Notes under the pieces: model-generated
What the model saw: the letters and a program-made list of their open reading frames with translations, nothing else
Databases searched by the model: none
Told to the model about the DNA's origin: nothing
In this document: piece by piece, positions 46,999 through 57,176 of the stretch
Position numbering within the stretch: position 1 is the first letter of the stretch
Layout of the letters: the number at the start of each line of letters is the position of its first letter
Program-made: the position numbers and the translations under genes
DNA from: Lachnospiraceae bacterium UBA3632
GTDB lineage: Bacteria; Bacillota; Clostridia; Lachnospirales; Lachnospiraceae
Length of the DNA stretch: 64,000 bases
Assembly (NCBI GenBank): GCA_002373975.1
Contig: DFKZ01000078.1
Coordinates: 2,598-66,597, forward strand
Reading direction: 5' to 3'

Positions 46999-47023
46999 AC
47001 CTTTTTGCCTCCCTGATGTTTAT

Positions 47024-49681
47024 TTATACCTGTCCTTCAAGCACTTTTGCAGCCTCTGCCACAGCAGCGGGAATTCCGGCGGGATTCTTTCCTCCGGCCT
47101 GCGCCATGTTGGGGCGTCCTCCTCCGCCGCCTCCTACAAGAGCGGCGATTCCCTTTATAAGATTTCCTGCGTGCGCTCCCTTCGAAACCGCGCCGTCGGT
47201 AGCCATCGCGACCATGTTCACTTTGCCGTCGGCTTCCGAAAGAAGAACCACAACGCCTTCACCGATCTTGGCCTTGAGCTGGTCTCCCAGGTCTCTGAGG
47301 CCGTTCATATCCACTCCTGCCACATCAGTAGCAAGGAGCTTAACGCCCTTAACCTCGATCACTTTATCCATTACATCGCCGAGCGCTTCCTTTGCGGCTT
47401 TGGACTTAAGGGATTCATTCTCGCTCTTAAGCTCTTTGATCTCGGCATTCATCTTCTCAAGCTTGTCAACAAGAGTGGCCGGTGTGGCTTTTACAAGCTT
47501 TGCTGCCTCCTCAAGCTCATTTTCAAGCTTTGAATAGTAATCGATCACATTGGTTCCGGTCAATGCTTCGATCCTTCTGGTTCCGGCTGCAACGCCGCTC
47601 TCGGAAAGGATCTTGAAGATCATGATCTCTCCGGTGGACGATACGTGTGTACCTCCGCAGAGCTCTTTTGAAAAGTCGCCCATGCTGACAACTCTTACTG
47701 ACTCTCCGTACTTTTCTCCAAAGAGCGCGGTAGCTCCGCTCTTCTTTGCCTCATCTATGCTCATAACATTTGTTGTTACGGCAAGATTCTCGGCAATCTT
47801 GGCATTTACGATAGCTTCAACTCTCTTTATCTCATCCCTTGTCATAGCCTGGGAATGGGAGAAGTCAAATCTTGTCCTGTCGGGATCCTGATAGGAGCCT
47901 GCCTGTGATACATGATCGCCAAGCACTTCCCTTAATGCGCTCTGAAGAAGGTGTGTTGCGGAGTGATTCCTGCAGGTCTTTGCCCTGTTTGCCTCATCAA
48001 CATTCAAAGATACGCCGTCCCCGTTCTTAAAGCTTCCGCTTACGACTTTTCCGATGTGCGCAGTTCTTCCGCCTGCCACATGGATGGTCTCGGTCACTTC
48101 AAATTTAGAGCCGTCTTTACCGAGTATCTCGCCTATATCTCCTACCTGACCGCCCATTGTTCCGTAGAAGGTGGTCCTGTCGGTGATAATGCTTCCCTGC
48201 TCGCCTGACGAAAGCTCGCTTACAAGTGAATCGGCATTTGCAAGAGCAAGCACCTTTCCGTCGCATCCCAGGGCATCATATCCCAGAAATTCACACTTTA
48301 TGTTTTCATCCAGCTTATCAAACACTCCGGCTGAAATGGAGAGATTAGCCGAGAAATTCTGATTGCTTCTGGCAAGCTCTTTCTGCTTTGCCATGGCATC
48401 CTTGAAGCCTTCCTCATCAACAGAAAAGCCTTCTTCCTCAGCCATCTCAAGAGTAACTTCATAGGGGAAACCGAATGTATCATAAAGGCGGAATGCCTCT
48501 TTGCCTTCGATCTGCTTTGATCCCGAATTCTTCTTAGCATCAAGGATCTTTCTGAATTCCTTCATACCGTTTTCAAGAGTGCTCTCAAAACGGTTGATCT
48601 CCTTTTTAAGTTCGCCGAGGATATAATCCTTGTTCTTTACAAGAAGGGGATATCCCTCGCTGTAAATATCGTCAATATAGATGCTTGCAACGGATACAAG
48701 CTGCTCGGCATTTAATCCAAGGCTTCTTCCGTGCCTTACCGCGCGGCGGATAAGGCGCCTTAAGATGTAGCCTGCTCCGGTATTGTCGGGAAGAAGCTTT
48801 GCCTCATCGCCGATGAGCATAACGCCGGTTCTTAGGTGATCTGCCACGATCCTCATGGAGCGGGTATTCTTGTCTTCGGCATCATACTTGAATCCGCTGA
48901 GTTCCTCGAGCCTTGCTATAACAGATGCAAAAAGCTCTGTCTTATACACATCGTCAATGCCGTTTAAGAATGCAAAGTTTCTCTCAAGTCCCCAGCCGGT
49001 ATCAACGTTTTTCTGTTTAAGAGGAGTGAGATGTCCGTCATGATGCTTTTCATACTGCATGAACACATCATTTCCAACCTCGGTATATCTGCCGCAGTGG
49101 CATCCGGGCTTGCAGTCCGGTCCGCAGGGAGCCTTAGTATCATCTATAAAGAACATCTCCGAATCCGGTCCGCAGGGTCCGTATTCAAGTCCCCACCAGT
49201 TATCCTCGGCGGGAAGGTAGTAAATATTCTCTTTCTTAAATCCCGAAAGCTCACGGAACCTGGCACCCTCTTCATCCCTGGGAGCATTCTCGTCACCCGC
49301 GAAAACCGTTGCCGCAAGATGATCGGCATCAAATCCGAACACCTGTGTAAGAAGCTCAAAGCTCCATTTGCAACGCTCCTCCTTGAAGTAATCTCCAAGG
49401 CTCCAGCTTCCCATCATCTCGAAGAATGTAAGGTGGCTCTTATCGCCCACGGAGTCTATATCGTTGGTGCGCACGCAGCCCTGTATATTGCAGAGCCTTG
49501 TTCCCTTGGGATGCTTCTCACCCAGCAGATAAGGCATAAGAGGCTGCATTCCTGCGACATTGAACATTACACCCGTCGATCCGTCAGATATAAGTGATAC
49601 TGCTCCGATATCAACATGGCCGCGCTCTTTATAGAAGTTGAGCCATGCATTTCGAAGTTCGTTATAAGTAAACTTTTTCAT
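47024..49681 (-). CDS. alaS: Alanyl-tRNA synthetase
   Basis: Class II synthetase with editing. The 885 residues match full-length bacterial AlaRS. The N-terminal catalytic domain begins FTYNELRNAWLNFYKERGH and contains LTFFEMMGSWSLGDYFKEE. The tRNA-recognition domain follows. The editing domain has the zinc site RNHSATHLL and ELCGGTHV. The C-terminal oligomerisation and glycine-rich C-Ala region includes VGGGGGGRPNMAQAGG. AAAGGGG lies upstream of the ATG. It starts 11 bases after the glyS stop, so glyS and alaS form an operon. Confidence 0.97.
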   Translation of the reverse strand: MKKFTYNELRNAWLNFYKERGHVDIGAVSLISDGSTGVMFNVAGMQPLMPYLLGEKHPKGTRLCNIQGCVRTNDIDSVGDKSHLTFFEMMGSWSLGDYFKEERCKWSFELLTQVFGFDADHLAATVFAGDENAPRDEEGARFRELSGFKKENIYYLPAEDNWWGLEYGPCGPDSEMFFIDDTKAPCGPDCKPGCHCGRYTEVGNDVFMQYEKHHDGHLTPLKQKNVDTGWGLERNFAFLNGIDDVYKTELFASVIARLEELSGFKYDAEDKNTRSMRIVADHLRTGVMLIGDEAKLLPDNTGAGYILRRLIRRAVRHGRSLGLNAEQLVSVASIYIDDIYSEGYPLLVKNKDYILGELKKEINRFESTLENGMKEFRKILDAKKNSGSKQIEGKEAFRLYDTFGFPYEVTLEMAEEEGFSVDEEGFKDAMAKQKELARSNQNFSANLSISAGVFDKLDENIKCEFLGYDALGCDGKVLALANADSLVSELSSGEQGSIITDRTTFYGTMGGQVGDIGEILGKDGSKFEVTETIHVAGGRTAHIGKVVSGSFKNGDGVSLNVDEANRAKTCRNHSATHLLQSALREVLGDHVSQAGSYQDPDRTRFDFSHSQAMTRDEIKRVEAIVNAKIAENLAVTTNVMSIDEAKKSGATALFGEKYGESVRVVSMGDFSKELCGGTHVSSTGEIMIFKILSESGVAAGTRRIEALTGTNVIDYYSKLENELEEAAKLVKATPATLVDKLEKMNAEIKELKSENESLKSKAAKEALGDVMDKVIEVKGVKLLATDVAGVDMNGLRDLGDQLKAKIGEGVVVLLSEADGKVNMVAMATDGAVSKGAHAGNLIKGIAALVGGGGGGRPNMAQAGGKNPAGIPAAVAEAAKVLEGQV

Positions 49682-49692
49682 TTCATTCCCCT

Positions 49693-51093
49693 TTAAAACT
49701 CAAATTTATCCGCAAAGAATGCATCAAGTTCGGAAATCGCAACTCTCTCCTGCTCCATGGAATCACGGAATCTTACCGTTACCATGTTGTCGGTCTCGGA
49801 ATCGAAATCATAAGTTACGCAGAAAGGAGTACCGATCTCATCCTGACGGCGATAACGCTTACCGATGTTTCCTCTGTCGTCAAACTCGCAATTGTACTTC
49901 TTGGAAAGCTGTGCATAAACCTTCTCGGCGCCCTCGTTAAGCTTCTTTGAAAGAGGAAGCACACCGATCTTTACAGGTGCAAGTGCGGGATGGAAACGAA
50001 GAACGGTTCTCATATCGGGAGCTTCCTCGGTTCCGATGTTCTCCTCGTCGTAAGCTTCGCAAAGGAAAGCAAGTACCACGCGGTCTGCTCCGAGCGAAGG
50101 CTCTACTACGTAAGGAATGTATCTCTCGTTAGTCTCATCATCAAAGTAGCTCATATCCTCTTTGGATACGTTCTGATGCTGTGTGAGATCGTAGTCGGTT
50201 CTTGAAGCGATTCCCCAGAGCTCACCCCAGTCGGTGAAGGGGAATGCGTACTCTATATCGGTGGTATGATCGCTGTAGAACGAAAGCTCCTCGGGATCGT
50301 GGTCGCGAAGACGAAGGTTTTCCTTCTTGATACCGAGAGAAAGAAGCCACTCATAGCAGGTCTTTCTCCAGTACTCAAACCACTCTGTCTGTGTTCCCGG
50401 CTTGCAGAAGAACTCGAGCTCCATCTGCTCAAACTCTCTGGTACGGAAAGTGAAGTTGCCGGGAGTTATCTCATTACGGAAAGATTTACCGATCTGGCAT
50501 ATTCCGAAAGGAACCTTCTTGCGGGATGTGCGCTGTACATTCTTAAAGTTTACGAATATTCCCTGTGCTGTCTCGGGGCGGAGATAAACAACACTCTTCG
50601 CATCCTCTGTAACACCCTGGAAAGTCTTGAACATAAGATTGAATTCTCTTATGCCGGTAAAGCTGTGCTTTCCGCATGAAGGACAGGGAACATTGTTATC
50701 GTTTATGAATTTTTCCATTTCTTCATGTGACCAGCCGTCAACCGATGACTTTAATTCTATTCCGTTCCCGGCAGCGTAATCCTCGATAAGCTTGTCTGCA
50801 CGGAAACGCTCATGACACTCCTTGCAATCCATAAGAGGATCCGAGAAGCTTCCGAGATGACCTGAAGCGATCCATGTCTGAGGGTTCATAAGTATCGCAC
50901 AGTCAACACCTACATTGTGAGGGTTCTCCTGCACAAACTTCTGCCACCAAGCCTTTTTAACATTGTTCTTCAGTTCAACTCCGAGATTACCGTAATCCCA
51001 TGTGTTGGCAAGTCCGCCGTAAATCTCAGAGCCGGGGTAAACAAAGCCCCTTGCTTTAGCCAGATTAACGATCTTGTCCATTGTCTTTTCCAT
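49693..51093 (-). CDS. glyS: Glycyl-tRNA synthetase, single-chain alpha2 type
   Basis: Class IIa synthetase of the eukaryote/archaea/Firmicutes type rather than the alpha2beta2 form. The roughly 466 residues show [19 protein letters not shown], motif 2 in [34 protein letters not shown], and motif 3 [13 protein letters not shown]-terminal anticodon-binding residues are in [20 protein letters not shown]. The ATG at 51093 is chosen because GGAGG stands directly against the earlier ATG (51099) but 6 bases before this one. The promoter at 51189-51217 serves it and alaS. No room exists upstream for a T-box leader. Confidence 0.97.
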   Translation of the reverse strand: MEKTMDKIVNLAKARGFVYPGSEIYGGLANTWDYGNLGVELKNNVKKAWWQKFVQENPHNVGVDCAILMNPQTWIASGHLGSFSDPLMDCKECHERFRADKLIEDYAAGNGIELKSSVDGWSHEEMEKFINDNNVPCPSCGKHSFTGIREFNLMFKTFQGVTEDAKSVVYLRPETAQGIFVNFKNVQRTSRKKVPFGICQIGKSFRNEITPGNFTFRTREFEQMELEFFCKPGTQTEWFEYWRKTCYEWLLSLGIKKENLRLRDHDPEELSFYSDHTTDIEYAFPFTDWGELWGIASRTDYDLTQHQNVSKEDMSYFDDETNERYIPYVVEPSLGADRVVLAFLCEAYDEENIGTEEAPDMRTVLRFHPALAPVKIGVLPLSKKLNEGAEKVYAQLSKKYNCEFDDRGNIGKRYRRQDEIGTPFCVTYDFDSETDNMVTVRFRDSMEQERVAISELDAFFADKFEF

Positions 51094-51188
51094 AACCATC
51101 CTCCGTTTACGGCGCTGTCAGCGTCTTTTTATATATTGATCGCAAAAAAATAAACCAGATGTATTTCAAAACAGAATACAACTGATTT

Positions 51189-51217
51189 ATTATACCCTAA
51201 AAGTGCCTTAAAAACAA
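51189..51217 (-). promoter_or_regulatory. Putative promoter of the glyS-alaS operon
   Basis: On the minus strand TTGTTT (51217-51212), a 17-base spacer and a perfect TATAAT (51194-51189) stand about 95 bases upstream of the glyS start. The -35 is a poor match. The leader also contains a small GCGCTGACAGCGCC-type hairpin near 51110-51125. Confidence 0.6.
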
Positions 51218-51232
51218 TATTTTTCTGTATTT

Positions 51233-51886
51233 TTAGCCGTTTAATCCCTCAAGGATATCAAGGCTTCTGAAACTGTGCTCCATATACCTTTTACGGTACA
51301 TATCCGCAACATTTCCAAGCTCATCAAGCACGCTGTCTGTAACCTTAAAGCTGTAAAGTGATTCAATGGGGCTGTTTGCAATAAAATCGAGAGCATAAAG
51401 CGCGGATCCGCTAAGAGTCATATTATCCGGCGCTCCGGGATACTCTCCGTTTACGGCAATGCTCTTTAGCTCATAGATATATCTTACCAGTCTGTCGTTT
51501 AAGCTCGGTGCGCACAGTGCCCTGAGGGACTGGTAAAACAGCTTCATCATCTCCCTCTCATCATTGTTCTCACGGCAGTAATAGTCGGCGATCTCGGCAA
51601 AATACGCCGCATAGAAAGAGCCATCAAGGTCGGTACGGAATTCCTCGAAATAATTCTTTATATCCGCTTCCGCTATATTATAAGCATCCCTTCCCTCATA
51701 CAGCTTAAAGCTCCCGAAGCAGAAGGGACAGGTGGTGCCGGAAAAGCGCGAATTAGGCTTTCTTGCTCCTCTGGCAAAGGCTGATATCTTGCCGCGGGAG
51801 TTGGTGAGGATCGTAACTCTTCTGTCACTCTCGCCTATAGGCATCTGTTTTATTATGATTCCGGTGACCAAGATAAAATCCTGCAT
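51233..51886 (-). CDS. recO: DNA repair protein RecO
   Basis: RecFOR-pathway mediator that binds SSB-coated DNA and helps load RecA. The 217 residues have the N-terminal OB fold (VTGIIIKQMPIGESDRRVTILTNSRGKISAFARGARKPNSRFSG). The LQPF-like segment TTCPFCFGSFKLYEGRDAYNI follows, then a helical C-terminal domain. The usual four-Cys zinc knuckle in the C-terminal domain is missing and the protein ends about 30 residues short of typical RecO. GAGGAC precedes the ATG. It starts 6 bases after the era stop, the classical era-recO order. Confidence 0.9.
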   Translation of the reverse strand: MQDFILVTGIIIKQMPIGESDRRVTILTNSRGKISAFARGARKPNSRFSGTTCPFCFGSFKLYEGRDAYNIAEADIKNYFEEFRTDLDGSFYAAYFAEIADYYCRENNDEREMMKLFYQSLRALCAPSLNDRLVRYIYELKSIAVNGEYPGAPDNMTLSGSALYALDFIANSPIESLYSFKVTDSVLDELGNVADMYRKRYMEHSFRSLDILEGLNG

Positions 51887-51892
51887 TTTATA

Positions 51893-52792
51893 CTAACTGT
51901 CCTCTTCGTTATATCCGAAATTCTTTAAAAGAAAATCGGAGTCCCTCCAGTCCTTTTTAACCTTGACCCAAAGCTGCAGATTGATCTTTGCCTCGAGCAT
52001 TTCCTCTATTTCCGGACGGGCCTGGGATCCGATCTTTTTGAGCATGGCTCCGCCCTTACCGATGATGATGCCCTTGTGAGAATCCTTTTCGCAATAGATA
52101 TTTGCATCCACATCATAGATATTTCCGCGGTTTTTCATCTGCTCTATGGTCACGGCGATCCCGTGGGGGATCTCGTCGGATAAGAGTCTGAGTGCCTTTT
52201 CCCTTATTATCTCGGCTGCTATCTGCCTGATGGGCTGATCCGTAACGGTATCCTCATCAAAGTACATTTCACCGTAGGGCAGGTACTTGAATATCTCATT
52301 CATGAGTTCATCACAGTTATCACCGCGCTTTGCCGAAACCGGGATCACCTCGGCAAAATCCAGTTCCCTGCGATAGGTATCGATAAAGGGAAGCAGTTCC
52401 TCCTTCTTAACGGTATCTATCTTGTTAACTGCCAGGAACACCGGACATTTTGCTTTCTTTAAAAGCTCGATTATATGCTTCTCGCCGGCACCGATATAGT
52501 CTGTGGGCTCCACAAGCCATATGGCAATATCCACTTCGCTCAGGGTGCTTTTGGCGGCATTTACCATATAGTCCCCGAGTTTGTTATGGGATTTGTGTAT
52601 ACCCGGAGTGTCCAGAAAGACGATCTGTCCTCTGTCGTCGGTATATACAGTCTGAATTTTATTTCTAGTTGTCTGGGGTTTATTTGACGTGATGGCGATC
52701 TTCTGCCCGATAAGCCTGTTCATAAGTGTTGATTTACCCACATTGGGGCGTCCGATAAATGTCACGTAACCCGATTTTTTCATATTATCCAT
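51893..52792 (-). CDS. era: GTPase Era
   Basis: Essential GTPase that binds 16S rRNA during 30S assembly. From the ATG at 52792 the roughly 299 residues begin MDNMKKSGYVTFIGRPNVGKS. G1 is followed by the switch TSNKPQTTRNKI, G3 FLDTPGIHKSHNKLG, G4 AVNKIDTVKKEE and G5 PVSAKRGDN. The C-terminal KH domain (KGIIIGKGGAMLKKIGSQARPEIEEML) is complete. An upstream in-frame ATG at 52816 falls inside the stem of a strong hairpin and is rejected as the start. Followed by recO with a 6-base gap. In relatives era is near ybeY; here they are apart. Confidence 0.96.
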   Translation of the reverse strand: MDNMKKSGYVTFIGRPNVGKSTLMNRLIGQKIAITSNKPQTTRNKIQTVYTDDRGQIVFLDTPGIHKSHNKLGDYMVNAAKSTLSEVDIAIWLVEPTDYIGAGEKHIIELLKKAKCPVFLAVNKIDTVKKEELLPFIDTYRRELDFAEVIPVSAKRGDNCDELMNEIFKYLPYGEMYFDEDTVTDQPIRQIAAEIIREKALRLLSDEIPHGIAVTIEQMKNRGNIYDVDANIYCEKDSHKGIIIGKGGAMLKKIGSQARPEIEEMLEAKINLQLWVKVKKDWRDSDFLLKNFGYNEEDS

Positions 52793-52804
52793 AATACACA
52801 AATT

Positions 52805-52838
52805 CCGGCGTGCCATACCACCCGGTATGACACACCGG
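52805..52838 (-). terminator. Strong 15-bp hairpin between the DUF4349 gene and era
   Basis: 52805-52819 and 52824-52838 pair at all 15 positions on the minus-strand RNA (two are G-U), with a 4-base loop. It is followed by AATTTGTG, a weak T-run, 13 bases before the era start. It may terminate the DUF4349 transcript or act as a processing or attenuation site for era. Confidence 0.6.
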
Positions 52839-52878
52839 CTGCAGATAAAGCGATCACTTTATCCGTTCATTTCTAATC

Positions 52879-54135
52879 CTAATTTTTCTTTTCCCCGGCT
52901 GCAGTTTCTTTCTTTTCTTCAGCTGCTGCTACCTTATTTTCTTCCTTTGCGGGTGCAGCTTTTGCGTCTTGAGCGGGAGCCGCCTGCGCGGGTTTTGCTG
53001 CAGTATTTACCTGAACGGGAGCATATCCGTAAACTACCGGCTGCTGGCCGTAAACGAACTGACTCTGAGGCTGTGCTGGATTCTTCTTTGCTTCCTCTTC
53101 ACGACGCTTTCTGCTCTTTTTGATGTTATATCTTACAATTGCTCTTACACCCATTGCGATACCGAAGATGATGCCGCCCCAGAGGATGAGGTGAGGAAGA
53201 GCTGCTATGAACCAGATAATAAAGTTCTGGAAGCCGTCACCCATATTGGTCATGCTGTTTTTGAATCTCTTTGACAGTCTGTCCCAGAAGGTCTCGGGTT
53301 CAGGCTCTACGATAGTGAGTTCCTTAACCTCGGTGATGGTCATATATACAGTGCTGTAGGTAACCTTATTATCGTAGGTGCGAAGCTGTGATTCCATGCT
53401 CTGAAGCTGATAACGGATATCCGTGATCTTATCCTCGATCGTGAGGATGTCATACATCTCGGTAGCTTCCTCCATAAGCTGAAGAAGGGTCTGCTCTTCA
53501 GTCTCGAGTGCAGCCTTGTGGCTCTCAAGATCGACATATGAAAGAGTGATATCCTCTACGCTTTCGCTCTTACTCTTAACATTGCAGAGAGGCGAGAAGG
53601 TCTCAAGGAATGCATCAAGATTCTCTCTGGGAACGCGAATGGTGTAGCTGGCGTTTCTCGCTGTAGGATCGGTATAACGTCCGTAATAGTCATAATAGGT
53701 GCCGTTCCAGGTATTCTGGCTCTCAACATATCCGTCAAACATATCGACCTGGGTTTCCAGCGTGTTTATCAGCTGATCAAACTCCTTGGTCTCAACATCC
53801 AGATTAACGGTCTTTATGAGTTTTCTGTTGTTGTCAACCTTCTTTTTCTCGGAAACGGATGCGGAATCGTCAACAGTATCCGCTACAGCGCCGCTTGAAG
53901 TACCGAATTCATCATAGCTTTCGTCATACTCTGCTGTCTCTGTCGTTTCCTCGGGGTAATACTCATAATCATAGTCATAATCATCATAGTATGCCGCCTC
54001 GGATGTTACAGTGCTGTCTGCATATGCTCCTTTAGAATTGCTGAGGCTGGGAGCACTGCTTCCGCCGCCGCATGCCGTAAGAAGCATTGCGCTTGATAAT
54101 GCTATTCCTGTTAATGCCAAAAATCTCTTTTTCAT
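52879..54135 (-). CDS. DUF4349 domain lipoprotein
   Basis: Surface lipoprotein of 418 residues. The signal peptide ends in the lipobox LLTAC with Cys22. An acidic Asp/Tyr-rich linker (about 35-95) follows. The DUF4349 domain (about 105-290) includes RKLIKTVNLDVETKEFDQLI, ASYTIRVPRENLDAFLE, and a coiled-coil core VDLESHKAALETEEQTLLQL. A transmembrane helix lies at about 305-330, followed by a basic cytosolic stretch and an Ala/Lys/Glu tail ending KKETAAGEKKN. The tail has a poly-Ala/Pro low-complexity makeup. AAGGAGGAG precedes the ATG. Function unknown; it is separated from era by a strong hairpin. Confidence 0.87.
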   Translation of the reverse strand: MKKRFLALTGIALSSAMLLTACGGGSSAPSLSNSKGAYADSTVTSEAAYYDDYDYDYEYYPEETTETAEYDESYDEFGTSSGAVADTVDDSASVSEKKKVDNNRKLIKTVNLDVETKEFDQLINTLETQVDMFDGYVESQNTWNGTYYDYYGRYTDPTARNASYTIRVPRENLDAFLETFSPLCNVKSKSESVEDITLSYVDLESHKAALETEEQTLLQLMEEATEMYDILTIEDKITDIRYQLQSMESQLRTYDNKVTYSTVYMTITEVKELTIVEPEPETFWDRLSKRFKNSMTNMGDGFQNFIIWFIAALPHLILWGGIIFGIAMGVRAIVRYNIKKSRKRREEEAKKNPAQPQSQFVYGQQPVVYGYAPVQVNTAAKPAQAAPAQDAKAAPAKEENKVAAAEEKKETAAGEKKN

Positions 54136-54254
54136 AAGCTCCTCCTTGTTGTCCTTATGGACCGGTTTTATTTGCTCCTGAAAAACACTTTTTATGTCCT
54201 TCTGCCTATAATACAGACCAAAATAATAAAATGTTGCATTAATTATGAAAAATT

Positions 54255-57173
54255 TTAAAAAAGATTTTCAACCTTGTCAAACAGTTCGCTGTTTTCCTTT
54301 ATTGCAGCAGCGCTTCCCACCACAACAAGACGTTTTTTCGAAAGGATTGACTTAAGGTAAGCAGCACATTTTCTGATGTCTTCGGGCGTGCAGCTCAAAG
54401 TCTCGTCTCTTCTTTTCTGAACATCCTCAAGCTTCGTACCTGTCATATAAGCTCTGAGTGATCTTAAGCCCTTAAGTGCAGGAGTAAGAGGAATATCAAG
54501 CTCACTGAAGGTTCCTATTACAAATTTGGTCATGGTCCTCTCATCAACATCAAACTTCTCTATAAAGGAAGGCGCATCTTCGTATACTTTGATAGTTCCT
54601 TCAAGATTCGGATCACGGTATGAAACAAAATATCCTATTCCGTTCTTTCCAAATCTGGAGAAGCATCCGTAGGCTCCGCCCTTAACGCGCACATTCTCCC
54701 ACAGATACTGGTATCCGAGAATAGTCTTTAATACAGGGATATAGCCGTTTATCTTTTCACCCTTATCAAGGAAATACCCGGCCCTGCATACATACTGAAC
54801 CTGGCCCGCGGTCATGAATCCCTCGTTTTCTTTAAGAAGTTCGGGTCTGAACTGTTCTTTTCTTACTTCGTCCCTGTAGAGAGAATCATCGATCTCCTTT
54901 ATTATCCCTTTGAGATTTTCGGCGCCCTGTTCATTCTCGGATGTTATGTCTATAAAGAAGTTCTCGGGTCTGAAGATACATTTAGCCGTCTCTTTAAGCT
55001 TTGCGGTAAGCTCATCCTTTTTATTTTCGAAATCATCAACTATCGCTGATATAAATCTGTAAAAGTCTATTCCGCTGTTTATCTCCATGATCCTGTCAGC
55101 GGTGCTGAGGCCTGCGGCCGCTCTTCCCGCAGCAACGGAATGTGATGAAGATATCATAGAAGACTGCATCTGGGATCTCATCTCGGCGATTATCTCATAA
55201 AGCCTTACGGTATCATCAAGATGGGATTCAAAGATGATCTCCTTGGCAAGCTCAAAAACAGCTTTGGTATTCTGATACAGATACTTTGCTCTCATTTGGA
55301 AGGTGTAAACGTACTTTTCGGGATCATCCTCGCTCACGAACATATCCTTTGAGAAGTTTAATCCGCCGGAAACAAGCCCCAGTTCATTGTTAAGATCCGC
55401 ATATTTATGCTTATCAGTATCGATCTGACCCAGCACATTCTGGAGGATCGATGCATAAGGATACAGATCACCCGGAAGATCCTTAAGATCAAATAACAGC
55501 GTTGTATAAGATATCCCGCAGGTACGGTAATCGTGAAGCAGAGCTTTTTTACCGTCAATCTCCGACTCTTTGATGCTGAAGCCTTCCGCTTCCTTCTTAA
55601 TGTCGCTTCTTGATAGCAGCGGGAGCTTTGCAAGATTCTCGGGAGAATCCACCTGCTCCTGGAAGCTTCTTAATTTTTCAAAATCTGCCTTTATCTTATC
55701 CAGTTCCTTATCGGATAAAGAGCTCTGATACTTTGCAAGCTTTTCATCAAGCTCCTTCTGTTTTTTGTCGGCAAGACCCAGCTCAGGCTCGAGTATAACC
55801 AGGGATGAATGTGTGTTATCAACAAAGATTGCCTTAAGAAGCTTTTCAAAATAATCGGTCTCAACATTCTTTTTCATCTTATCGAAAGTGTCAAGCGCTT
55901 CGATATGAATGAAAGGCTTATCGTCATCATAAAGCCATGAATCAAGGGACTGAAGGCCGTACATGAGCCCCTTGGGGTAATGTCCGAAATCTGCCTCACG
56001 GTACTGGAATTCCTGCTTTACGATAGAGGACATCAATGACTTTTTGTCAAATCCGTTCTTTACGATTCCGGCAATAACTTCATTTACAGTGTCCGTAAAC
56101 TCTTTTTCTTTTGAAACATCCGTACCCTTTGCAATAATGGAAAAATAGGGCTGTTTGATACCGGGCTCGCATATACTGTACACATCTGTTCCGATACCCT
56201 TTTCCACAAGTGCCTGCTTAAGCGGCGCACCGGGGGTACTTATAAGGGCGGAATCGATCACGGAAAGAGCAAGGTAAAGCTCTCTGTCCACGGACTGACC
56301 GAAGGAGTAATTAAGAGAAAGGAATGTATTATCGCTTGCATCCTCTCCTTCGGCAAGCGAGCACTTCTCCCTTACTACCTTTCTTGAATCAAATGCTTTC
56401 TGATCCCTGATCTCGGAATCCACACTCCTTTTATCGAATTTGGAAAGATATTCCCTGTCGATATAATCAAGCTTTTCAGCCATATCAATATCTCCGTACA
56501 GATAGATATAACTGTTGGAGGGATGATAATAGGACCTGTGGAAATCAAGGAACTGCTCGTATGTAAGATCGGGAATATAATCGGGATCTCCACCGGATTC
56601 AACTCCGTATATAGTGTCGGGATACAGAGAGTTCATGATCTGACGGCTGAGCACTTCATCGGGTGAAGAAAAGGCACCCTTCATCTCGTTGTAAACCACC
56701 CCGTTTACGATCAGCTTACCCTCTTCATCAAACTCATAATGCCATCCTTCCTGACGAAAGATTGATTCGTTTGTATAGGTATTGGGGTAAAAAACCGCAT
56801 CCAGGTATACATGCATAAGGTTCTGGAAATCGGCATCATTGCAGCTGGCAACGGGATAAACCGTCTTATCCGGATATGTCATTGCGTTAAGGAAAGTATT
56901 AAGTGATCCCTTCGCAAGCTCAACAAAAGGATCCTTTACGGGGAATTCCTTCGATCCGCACAGAACCGAATGCTCTGTAATATGAGCCACACCTGTCGAA
57001 TCTGCAGGCGGGGTTCTGAATCCTATATAAAACACTTTATTGTCATCATCATTTGATAAAAGTGCGAATCTTGCACCTGTCTTTTTATGGCGAAGCCTTA
57101 TTCCGCGGCTTCCTATGTCTTTTATCTCCCTGTCCTCAAGTATTTCATAGCTTTCAAGTTCTTCAAGTCTCAT
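54255..57173 (-). CDS. M16C zinc metallopeptidase (presequence-protease/insulinase family)
   Basis: Large cytosolic oligopeptidase, 972 residues, made of four homologous half-domains in a clam shape. The inverted zinc motif HITEH (His64, Glu67, His68) lies in VAHITEHSVLCGSKEFPVKDPF, followed by AKGSLNTFLNAMTYPDKTVYPVAS. The C-terminal half has VKGGAYGCFSRFGKNGIGYFVSYRDPNL, typical of the PreP/M16C branch. It lacks a signal peptide, so it probably degrades peptides in the cytosol. It starts 3 bases after the stop of a single-domain receiver protein gene, so the two are co-expressed. Confidence 0.9.
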   Translation of the reverse strand: MRLEELESYEILEDREIKDIGSRGIRLRHKKTGARFALLSNDDDNKVFYIGFRTPPADSTGVAHITEHSVLCGSKEFPVKDPFVELAKGSLNTFLNAMTYPDKTVYPVASCNDADFQNLMHVYLDAVFYPNTYTNESIFRQEGWHYEFDEEGKLIVNGVVYNEMKGAFSSPDEVLSRQIMNSLYPDTIYGVESGGDPDYIPDLTYEQFLDFHRSYYHPSNSYIYLYGDIDMAEKLDYIDREYLSKFDKRSVDSEIRDQKAFDSRKVVREKCSLAEGEDASDNTFLSLNYSFGQSVDRELYLALSVIDSALISTPGAPLKQALVEKGIGTDVYSICEPGIKQPYFSIIAKGTDVSKEKEFTDTVNEVIAGIVKNGFDKKSLMSSIVKQEFQYREADFGHYPKGLMYGLQSLDSWLYDDDKPFIHIEALDTFDKMKKNVETDYFEKLLKAIFVDNTHSSLVILEPELGLADKKQKELDEKLAKYQSSLSDKELDKIKADFEKLRSFQEQVDSPENLAKLPLLSRSDIKKEAEGFSIKESEIDGKKALLHDYRTCGISYTTLLFDLKDLPGDLYPYASILQNVLGQIDTDKHKYADLNNELGLVSGGLNFSKDMFVSEDDPEKYVYTFQMRAKYLYQNTKAVFELAKEIIFESHLDDTVRLYEIIAEMRSQMQSSMISSSHSVAAGRAAAGLSTADRIMEINSGIDFYRFISAIVDDFENKKDELTAKLKETAKCIFRPENFFIDITSENEQGAENLKGIIKEIDDSLYRDEVRKEQFRPELLKENEGFMTAGQVQYVCRAGYFLDKGEKINGYIPVLKTILGYQYLWENVRVKGGAYGCFSRFGKNGIGYFVSYRDPNLEGTIKVYEDAPSFIEKFDVDERTMTKFVIGTFSELDIPLTPALKGLRSLRAYMTGTKLEDVQKRRDETLSCTPEDIRKCAAYLKSILSKKRLVVVGSAAAIKENSELFDKVENLF

Positions 57174-57176
57174 TGA

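Noticed and set aside
51094..51232. T-box leader for the glyS-alaS operon
   Set aside because: Only about 140 bases separate recO and glyS, too short for a T-box, and no T-box core is visible.
52793..52816. Start of era at 52816
   Set aside because: This ATG is buried in a 15-bp hairpin stem and adds residues not typical of Era.
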